NCBI GenBank assembly: GCA_945787735.1
Contig: CALZIQ010000016.1
Span: forward strand, 1 to 41,103
Reading direction: 5' to 3'
Length of the DNA: 41,103 nt
From: an uncultured Chromatiaceae bacterium
GTDB lineage: Bacteria > Pseudomonadota > Gammaproteobacteria > Tenderiales > Tenderiaceae
Shown: positions 34,802 through 41,103 of the stretch, piece after piece
Layout of the letters: every line of letters starts with the position of its first letter
Numbering within the stretch: the stretch's first letter is position 1
Made by a program: the position numbers and the translations under genes
Notes under the pieces: model-generated
Databases searched by the model: none
What the model was told of the DNA's origin: nothing
The model's input: only the letters and a program-made list of their open reading frames with translations

Positions 34802-37549
34802 ATGAATTCTCCTCCTCCCCCCAAAAAACTTGGCACTGAAACTGCCCATAACATTTATCAACCCCAGGCCCATTCACTGGATGTTTTCTTCAAACCCAAA
34901 AACGTTGCGGTAATTGGCGCCACCGAGACTGAAGGCAGCGTCGGCCGCACCACACTTTGGAATCTCATCAGCACGCCCTTTGGGGGCACAGTGTTCCCAG
35001 TTAACCCCAAGCGCCCCAGCGTGCTCGGCATTAAAGCCTATTCCAGTATCAAAGAAGTGCCTGCGGAAGTTGATCTGGCCGTGATAGTTACGCGCGCCAC
35101 AGCCGTACCGGACATCGTTGGCGAATGTGCAGACGTTGGTGTAAAAGGCGTTATTGTAATTTCCGCTGGCTTTAAGGAGCTTGGGCCTGAAGGCTTAGAG
35201 CTGGAACACCAACTCATGGCGGAAGCACGTCGTGGCGGTATTCGCATCATTGGCCCGAACTGCTTGGGACTCATGTGTCCGCCATCCGGGGTCAATGCCA
35301 CATTCGCGGCGGGTATGGCGCGTCCCGGTAATGTTGGCTTCATTAGCCAGAGCGGTGCTTTATGTACAGCCGTATTGGACTGGAGTTTCAACGAAATGGT
35401 CGGCTTCAGCGCCTTTATTTCCATGGGGTCGATGGTTGATGTGGGTTGGGGCGACTTGATCAACTATTTAGGCCAGGACCCAAAAACACAGAGCATTCTT
35501 ATTTATATGGAATCGGTTGGCGACGCCCGTGCATTTCTGTCGGCAGCTCGTGAAGTGGCGCTGACCAAGCCCATCATCGTCATTAAAGCGGGAAGCACCA
35601 GCGCCGGTGGCAAGGCGGCCGCCTCCCACACTGGCGCACTCACCGGTAGTGATGAAGTATTGGATGCCGCCTTCAGGCGCGTCGGCGTTTTGCGAGTAAA
35701 CAATATTTCCGATCTATTTAACACCGCCGAGGTGCTGGCCAAACAGCCCCGGCCGAAAGGTCCACGTCTAACCATCCTCACCAATGCGGGTGGGCCCGCC
35801 GTGTTAGCCACCGATGCGTTGGTATCCGCAGGTGGTGAGTTGGCGGAATTGTCACCTGAAACAAAAACAGCTTTGGATAGTTTTCTGCCTCCGCACTGGA
35901 GCCGCAATAATCCCATCGACATTCTCGGGGATGCAGATGCAGACCGCTACGCTAAAGCGTTGGAAGTGGCAGCAAAAGACCCCAACAGCGATGGTCTTCT
36001 AGTGATACTCACGCCACAGGCAATGACGGATGCCACCCAGACGGCCGAGTTGCTGAAGCAATACGCAAAACTGGGCAACAAACCAATCCTTGCCACTTGG
36101 ATGGGCGGACCCGAGGTGGCTGCCGCCGAGAAAATCCTCAATGGCGCGGGCATTCCAACATTCAGCTATCCGGATATGGCGGCCCGCGCCTTTCATTACA
36201 TGTGGTCATATAGCTACAACCTCCGAGCGCTGTACGAAACACCGACGCTGCCTTCAGGCACGGCAGACCGAACCAAGGTTCGCGACATCATCGATCATGC
36301 GCGGGCAGCAGGGCGAACACTACTCACCGAACACGAATCCAAACAAGTGTTGGCGGCCTATGAAATCCCCACTGTGGCTTCGCAAATAGCCACGACCGAG
36401 GACGAGGCTGTTGATGCCGCAGAAGCAATGACGTATCCGGTTGTTATTAAGTTGCATTCAGAAACCATCACCCACAAGACTGATGTCGGCGGTGTACAAC
36501 TCAATCTGCAAGATGCTGATGCGGTGCGAGTCGCTTTCCAGACAATACAAAACGCTGTTGCCACGCACGCCGAGCCAGAGGACTTTTTAGGCGTCACCGT
36601 ACAACCGATGATCCAGGACTACGGCTATGAGTTAATCATCGGCAGTAGCATTGATCCGCAATTTGGGCCAGTGCTCCTGTTTGGTCTGGGCGGTCAGCTG
36701 GTGGAAGTGTTCAAAGACAAGGCCTTGGCGCTGCCGCCTTTGAACACCACACTGGCCCGTCGCATGATGGAACACACCAAAATCTATACTGCGCTCAAAG
36801 GGGTCAGAGGTCGCAAACCTGTAGATCTTGCAGCACTAGAGGCGCTGATGGTTCGGTTTAGTTTTCTCGTCGCCGAGCAACAGTGGATAAAGGAAATCGA
36901 TATCAATCCGCTGCTAGCCTCCGAACAAGGATTGATTGCGCTGGATGCACGCGTGGTACTGCACGATGCAGATAGCAAAGAGGAGCAATTGCCGCAACTG
37001 GCAATTCGTCCTTATCCAGCTCAATACACCAACACATGCAGCTTAAAAGACGGCATGCTAGTAACGATTCGCGCTATACGCCCGGAGGACGAGCCTCGCA
37101 TCGTCCGTTTCCACGAAACACTGTCGGAGCGCACGGTGTATTTTCGCTACCTACAGACCTTGCAGCTTACGCAGCGCGTCGCCCATGAGCGCCTCACCCG
37201 GATTTGTTTTATTGATTACGCCCGCGATATGGCGCTGGTGGCAGAGCGAAAAAACCCTGACAGCGGCGAAGTGGAAATCGTTGCTGTAGCTCGTTTCCAG
37301 CGTGAACGAGATTTAGAGAACGCAGAATACGCTATTGTTATCAGCGATGATGCTCAGGGCAAGGGACTTGGCAGCGAACTTATGCGGCAGCTTGTGAACG
37401 TCGCACGTGCCGAAAAAATTCGGCGCTTGTCTGCAGAGGTGCATATCGAAAACAACGCAATGCAAAGAATCTGTGAAAAACTTGGCTTCACAATTTATCG
37501 CGAACCAAATGAATCGACCGTCTATGTTGAATTAGCGTTGGACGACTAA
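34802..37549 (+). CDS. NDP-forming acyl-CoA synthetase fused to GNAT acetyltransferase (Pat/YfiQ type)
   Basis: A 915-residue protein. CoA-binding Rossmann domain (about 28-150: [20 protein letters not shown]), two succinyl-CoA-synthetase-like domains (about 170-470) with the phospho-histidine motif SHTGALTGS (His276), an ATP-grasp domain (about 500-725: [30 protein letters not shown]) and a C-terminal GNAT domain (about 755-915) with acetyl-CoA motif QGKGLG at 852-857. Pat proteins with this plan acetylate lysines of metabolic enzymes such as acetyl-CoA synthetase. In E. coli PatZ and Salmonella Pat the ligase part is catalytically dead. Here the His motif is kept, so ADP-forming acyl-CoA synthetase activity is possible. 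The cNMP-fold gene upstream is probably in the same operon. Confidence 0.92.
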   Translation: MNSPPPPKKLGTETAHNIYQPQAHSLDVFFKPKNVAVIGATETEGSVGRTTLWNLISTPFGGTVFPVNPKRPSVLGIKAYSSIKEVPAEVDLAVIVTRATAVPDIVGECADVGVKGVIVISAGFKELGPEGLELEHQLMAEARRGGIRIIGPNCLGLMCPPSGVNATFAAGMARPGNVGFISQSGALCTAVLDWSFNEMVGFSAFISMGSMVDVGWGDLINYLGQDPKTQSILIYMESVGDARAFLSAAREVALTKPIIVIKAGSTSAGGKAAASHTGALTGSDEVLDAAFRRVGVLRVNNISDLFNTAEVLAKQPRPKGPRLTILTNAGGPAVLATDALVSAGGELAELSPETKTALDSFLPPHWSRNNPIDILGDADADRYAKALEVAAKDPNSDGLLVILTPQAMTDATQTAELLKQYAKLGNKPILATWMGGPEVAAAEKILNGAGIPTFSYPDMAARAFHYMWSYSYNLRALYETPTLPSGTADRTKVRDIIDHARAAGRTLLTEHESKQVLAAYEIPTVASQIATTEDEAVDAAEAMTYPVVIKLHSETITHKTDVGGVQLNLQDADAVRVAFQTIQNAVATHAEPEDFLGVTVQPMIQDYGYELIIGSSIDPQFGPVLLFGLGGQLVEVFKDKALALPPLNTTLARRMMEHTKIYTALKGVRGRKPVDLAALEALMVRFSFLVAEQQWIKEIDINPLLASEQGLIALDARVVLHDADSKEEQLPQLAIRPYPAQYTNTCSLKDGMLVTIRAIRPEDEPRIVRFHETLSERTVYFRYLQTLQLTQRVAHERLTRICFIDYARDMALVAERKNPDSGEVEIVAVARFQRERDLENAEYAIVISDDAQGKGLGSELMRQLVNVARAEKIRRLSAEVHIENNAMQRICEKLGFTIYREPNESTVYVELALDD

Positions 37550-37802
37550 GTCAACCTGCTATATGAGCATCATATGCGGAATTCGTCGTACATTTAGATT
37601 GAAGTACAACAAGATCTTCACACTGCAATAGAAGAGCAGGAGGGGAAAGGATGGACATCTGAAACAAGGACAATCTACTCTTCCGGGGTCGGACGCAATA
37701 TTTAAAGGGCGTTCTTGGCTGGGTTATAGCTTCCACCCTTGGTCTTCAGGGCGGTGGTTTGGCGGTAGCGTCAATACCTGAAGTTGCGTTCAGCCAAATA
37801 GA

Positions 37803-39170
37803 CTATGAATTTGCTCGCAAGGATCTTGCAATGAGGTAGGCGTTTGCCACGCAGTCATTAAGTGACACCCCTTTGTAGGCATTTCCGGTTAGGATAAGGC
37901 CCGGGTGTTTTTTCAATAAAGACTCGATTGTGGCCAGTCGCTGCGCGTGTCGGACCACATACTGTGGGATGGATTTTGAATGTCGATACACCGCGACGAA
38001 CTCCGGTTCCATATCAATACCCATGATTGATGCGATTTCACTTCGTGTCAGGTCTACTAGCTTGTCCTCTGGAAGTTGTGCTAACTCTGATGATCGAGCT
38101 CCTCCGATCATCGTACGGAACAGCGCGTACCCTTCAGGGGCGCGATTGGGAAAGATGCTTGCATCCCACAGCGTCCCAAGTATTTGTCGCCGCTCTCGGG
38201 AAGGAACAAGAAAGCCGAAGCCGTTTAAGTCGCGTTTGATCTTCTCGCGTTTGTAGCCCAGACAACAGATGGCAAGCGAAGGATAGGGGATATTATCAAG
38301 CAAGCCTGCAATCTCTGGCGCAAGCTCACGCAGCATCGTGGATTGCGCGTAGGCAGGCGCGGCCAGGATGACTCGCTCTGCCTCTTCTTGACGGCCGTCG
38401 GACAGGTGGATGGTATAGCGAACGCCCTGGCGTGTTATGGAGGCTACCGGCGTCGCAAACTGCAAACGATCCCCGAGTTTGGATGCAATCGCTGTCGTTA
38501 ATACTGACATGCCACCCGAAAATGAGGTGAGCTGCCCAGATGGCCCCGCGCTTGGGAGCTTGCTTTCCCTGTTAGCGAGCGCTTTTAGCTGAAGCCTGAT
38601 CAATCCGAGGATCAGGCTTCGATATTCGTTCTCGACTTCATGGATGCGTGGAAAACAACTCTTGAGACTCAGTTGAGTTGCGTCACCAGCATAGACGCCA
38701 GATGCCATTGGGTCGATCAACTTCTCGAAGGCCTCTCGCCCCAGTCGCCGCGTCGCAAACTCAGCCAGGCTCTCATCGGACTTGTTGCCTCTGGGAATCA
38801 CGGTTTCGAGTGCCACACGAAGTCGTCCAGGTAGGCTCAACAAGTTGGAGGCTAGGAAGGCCGGAGGCGAATCAGGTAATTGACGTAGACAACCCTCTGA
38901 GTAAACGAAACGGTTGCGCGAGGCATCACAGCTGGCCAGGGGAGAAAGCCCGAGCTTGGCCACCAACTCGAGCGTCTCTGGTTTGTTGTTCAGAAATGCA
39001 TTGACGCCCCGCTCGCACAGAAAACCCTCAGAAGACTTATCGGTCCACACCTTCCCACCCGGGCGGTCTGAAGCCTCCAAGACCTGCAGCTCAAGGTCCG
39101 GTTGCTGCTCTAACAGTGCATGGGCCGTGGCAAGCCCTGAGATCCCTGCACCGACAATCACGGTTTTCAT
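37803..39170 (-). CDS. hemY: Protoporphyrinogen oxidase (HemY/PPO type)
   Basis: A 455-residue FAD enzyme of the oxygen-dependent protoporphyrinogen oxidase family, for late heme synthesis. FAD motif VIVGAGISGLATAHALLEQ (4-22), then RPGGKVWTD, DPMASGVYAGDATQLSLKSCFPRI (family signature), SFSGGMSVLTTAIA and the C-terminal GLILTGNAYKGVSLNDCVANA, which closes the FAD site. Length and order match PPO rather than amine oxidases. It stands alone: 253 nt to the Pat gene (convergent) and 567 nt upstream non-coding. The related desaturase family shares the fold, but the above signatures favour PPO. Confidence 0.88.
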   Translation of the reverse strand: MKTVIVGAGISGLATAHALLEQQPDLELQVLEASDRPGGKVWTDKSSEGFLCERGVNAFLNNKPETLELVAKLGLSPLASCDASRNRFVYSEGCLRQLPDSPPAFLASNLLSLPGRLRVALETVIPRGNKSDESLAEFATRRLGREAFEKLIDPMASGVYAGDATQLSLKSCFPRIHEVENEYRSLILGLIRLQLKALANRESKLPSAGPSGQLTSFSGGMSVLTTAIASKLGDRLQFATPVASITRQGVRYTIHLSDGRQEEAERVILAAPAYAQSTMLRELAPEIAGLLDNIPYPSLAICCLGYKREKIKRDLNGFGFLVPSRERRQILGTLWDASIFPNRAPEGYALFRTMIGGARSSELAQLPEDKLVDLTRSEIASIMGIDMEPEFVAVYRHSKSIPQYVVRHAQRLATIESLLKKHPGLILTGNAYKGVSLNDCVANAYLIARSLRANS

Positions 39171-39737
39171 TGTCGAAACCTAATAGAGACAGGTTGTCTG
39201 CGTTTCAATTCCATTCTGGCACACAAGCAATTGCACCAGCAAGCGGTTGAAGTTACTCGGTGACACCGTTCCATCATCTTTCAACAAGGAGACGATATGA
39301 ATATCTTCGTATAGTCCGTAAATGCCTAACTACTATGTTTGTCCTTGAAGTAATGCTGGCACCCTCATAGTTTACGCGTTCACGATCGCATCATTGGTTT
39401 GAGCTCCTTTTATCAATTGACAGCTGTAATGCAGATGATGCTAAAGAAATAAGCATCTTTGACAAAGGTGCAGGTAATTATCAACTTGAAGCTTGGACAG
39501 GTGGTGAACTGATTTTTTTTTGATAATGATACAAAAGGATTTTATACAAAAAATACAAGGTCATACTAAATTCAAAACAACCAGAGAAACGCGGATTCAA
39601 GTAATAAGTGCAACTCGGCCGCTTAAGTATTGAGCACTCATTCAACTAGAGCTCTATAATCGATTTCTTATAGCCTCGAAAGGATATTTAACGCCTCAAA
39701 ATAATGTCTACTCTGGGGACGACGAGTTCCTTGGTGC
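39171..39737. other. 567-nt intergenic region
   Basis: AT-rich with short open frames only. I see no gene, tRNA or clear terminator. It should carry the promoter for the protoporphyrinogen oxidase gene. Confidence 0.45.
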
Positions 39738-40547
39738 TCATGCGCGAAGCATCTTAATGATGTAACCGCCTGACTTCTCGTCACGCTCCAGCTCCAGCAA
39801 TTTTCGTACTTGTGCCTCTTCCAGCAATTGGCTAAAGGTGCGAAAACCATGATAGGTTTCGTTAAAACCAGGCTTACGTCGTTTCAAGGTCTGCTTAACC
39901 ATCGACCCCCACACCTTCTCCTCCTCGCCACGCTCTTCAATCAAGTCCGCGATCGTGGCCAGCACCAGATCCAGTGCCGCCTGTTTCTTCTCCTCCTCGG
40001 GCTGAGTCGCCGTCTTGCGCACTGCCTTTTTTGCTGCCGTCTTGGGCTTCGCCTTGCGCTGCTTTTCGGACTCGCGCACCAGGTCATCGTAATAAATAAA
40101 CTCATCGCAGTTGGACGTCAGCAGGTCAGAGGTCGAATTCTTTACACCAACACCGATCACCACTTTGTTGTTTTCCCGCAGTTTGCTAACCAGCGGTGAA
40201 AAGTCCGAATCGCCGCTGATGATCACAAAAATGTCGACGTGAGACTTGGTGTAGCAGAGATCCAGCGCATCCACGACCATGCGAATATCGGCCGAGTTTT
40301 TGCCGGACAGACGCACATGAGGGATCTCGATCAATTCAAAGCTCGCCTCATGCATCACTGTCTTGAATTCCTTGTAACGCTCCCAGTCGCAGTAGGCCTT
40401 CTTGACGACGATATTGCCCTTGAGCAGCAGGCGCTCAAGCACCTTTTGCATATCGAATGCGGCATACTTGGCGTCCCGCACACCAAGCGCAACATTCTCG
40501 AAATCGCAGAATAGAGCCATATTCTGGGTCTTGGGTTTTGCGCTCAT
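39738..40547 (-). CDS. NYN-domain putative nuclease with OST-HTH/LOTUS-like C-terminus
   Basis: A 269-residue protein. NYN (PIN-like) domain at about 8-150 with acidic residues expected in the metal site: CDFENV (D15, N18), SADIRMVVDALD and ISGDSDFSPL. A Lys/Arg/Ala-rich linker (about 155-190) leads to an OST-HTH/LOTUS-like domain (about 195-265: ADLIEERGEEEKVWGSMVKQTL, FRTFSQLLEEA). This pairing, as in LabA/Limkain-type proteins, suggests an RNA-directed nuclease. Start ATG 40547 has GGAGG upstream. The frame extends to 40577, but the ATG chosen overlaps the CBS stop (ATGA). Confidence 0.88.
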   Translation of the reverse strand: MSAKPKTQNMALFCDFENVALGVRDAKYAAFDMQKVLERLLLKGNIVVKKAYCDWERYKEFKTVMHEASFELIEIPHVRLSGKNSADIRMVVDALDLCYTKSHVDIFVIISGDSDFSPLVSKLRENNKVVIGVGVKNSTSDLLTSNCDEFIYYDDLVRESEKQRKAKPKTAAKKAVRKTATQPEEEKKQAALDLVLATIADLIEERGEEEKVWGSMVKQTLKRRKPGFNETYHGFRTFSQLLEEAQVRKLLELERDEKSGGYIIKMLRA

Positions 40548-40891
40548 AGTGCCTCCGGTTGCCATTCCCACCACCAAGCATGCTTGACCTGCCTGCGGCT
40601 AAATCTGCACGCCAAGGTATCGAGTAGCGTCTTCTCCTCTCTCAGCGTGACAAGATCTGTGTTCATATAATCTTTAAACGTTACTGCATCAAGCGGTACT
40701 TCTTGTGCAAGCACTTCGATAACAAGATTGCGATCTGTAATAAATCCGACGGGTATATTGTCTTCGCCTTTTTTGTTTACCACAACCAAATTACCAACAT
40801 GGTGTTTACGCATCTGCTTTGCGACTTCAATGATAGAGATATTTGATTCGGTAATGACAACATTCCGGTTACAGTGTTTTCCAGCTGTCAT
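40544..40891 (-). CDS. CBS-domain protein with truncated second CBS
   Basis: A 115-residue protein starting at ATG 40891 with AGGAGGTG 7 nt upstream. The first CBS unit is complete (CNRNVVITESNISIIEVAKQM, HHVGNLVVVNKKGED, PVGFITDRNLVIEVL). The second starts well (DYMNTDLVTLREEKTLLDTL) but then turns into FSRRQVKHAWWWEWQPEAL and stops, some 25-30 residues short of a normal pair. A one-base shift at about 40574 would read VKHALVVGMATGG and run in frame into the NYN gene. So this may be a truncated gene, a sequence error or a lost fusion. Ligands of CBS pairs are usually adenine nucleotides. Confidence 0.75.
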   Translation of the reverse strand: MTAGKHCNRNVVITESNISIIEVAKQMRKHHVGNLVVVNKKGEDNIPVGFITDRNLVIEVLAQEVPLDAVTFKDYMNTDLVTLREEKTLLDTLACRFSRRQVKHAWWWEWQPEAL

Positions 40892-40920
40892 GTGATCACA
40901 CCTCCTGGTAATTTAATGGT

Positions 40921-41084
40921 TAAAACTCTCGTGGTGACTCAGTGGGGATCTCAACTGGCGCCTCAAAAGGCTCTTCATCCGACTCCGTCTCCGGCACGCC
41001 CATGGTTCTTCTCCCTCCGGGCTTGCTGGTGGTGAGTGGGGCTCAATCTCTGGTGCTTGCTTTTGCCTTTCTCCACCGTTCGGG
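40921..41084 (-). other. Two overlapping very small ORFs at the window edge
   Basis: On the minus strand, ATG 41084 opens a basic 37-codon frame (MSRTVEKGKSKHQ...). ATG 41002, with GGAGGGAG upstream, opens an acidic 27-codon frame (MGVPETESDEEPFE...) that stops just before the CBS gene leader. Either could be a small protein, but no family is recognised. Boundaries approximate. Confidence 0.25.
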
Positions 41085-41103
41085 ACATTGATAAATCCTA
41101 TTG

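Noticed and set aside
1-41103. CRISPR array, tRNA, rRNA or intact insertion sequence
   Set aside because: No regularly spaced repeats, cloverleaf-like sequence or transposase with terminal repeats was seen by eye on either strand.

Overview
The window looks like chromosome of a gammaproteobacterium of moderate GC. The protein types (TrkH/TrkA, DedA, LOG, HemY-type protoporphyrinogen oxidase, TorF-like porin, group 3b hydrogenase, sigma-54/NtrC signals) would suit a facultative or sulfur-oxidising lineage such as Chromatiales-like bacteria, but the sequence alone does not fix the genus. I see no rRNA, tRNA, CRISPR array, intact insertion sequence or phage gene.

Layout. (1) 1-3956, minus strand: a CNNM/DUF21 protein, a GluR0-like ligand-gated potassium channel, a patatin-like lipoprotein and the start of acetate kinase (cut by the window edge). 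(2) 4207-9947, plus strand: a P2-type cation ATPase, a small secreted His-tailed DUF6448-type protein, then TrkH and TrkA. With the CNNM and GluR0-like genes this makes the first 10 kb rich in ion transport. (3) 9984-11625: three consecutive membrane-protein genes (PsiE-like, cytochrome b561-like, DedA), each carrying frameshifts and/or in-frame stops, followed by an intact LOG-family gene. (4) 12863-19359, minus strand: torF-like porin and urtABCDE for urea uptake. A good sigma-54 promoter and an NtrC-like enhancer site lie upstream of the porin, and terminator hairpins follow the porin and urtA. No urease gene is in the window. (5) 19370-21914: a sparse region with a small DUF2892-like membrane protein, a doubtful ORF and an unrecognised 262-residue protein ending in a long perfect hairpin.

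(6) 22157-33627, minus strand: a complete [NiFe]-hydrogenase locus. Four tightly overlapping structural genes in the order beta-gamma-delta-alpha (hydBGDA) match group 3b NAD(P)-linked bidirectional hydrogenase/sulfhydrogenase. They are followed by a maturation endopeptidase, an HDAC-family deacetylase and hypABCDEF. Divergently transcribed (34159-37549) are a stand-alone cyclic-nucleotide-binding-fold protein with no DNA-binding domain and a 915-residue NDP-forming acyl-CoA synthetase/GNAT acetyltransferase of the Pat type. A putative acetyltransferase, a putative deacetylase and a sensor-like domain therefore surround the hydrogenase. This is the most interesting arrangement in the window and suggests, without proving, acetylation-linked control of the enzyme or its pathway.

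(7) 37803-41103, minus strand: protoporphyrinogen oxidase, then a CBS-domain protein with a truncated second CBS whose stop codon overlaps the start of a NYN/OST-HTH putative nuclease, plus very small ORFs at the edge.
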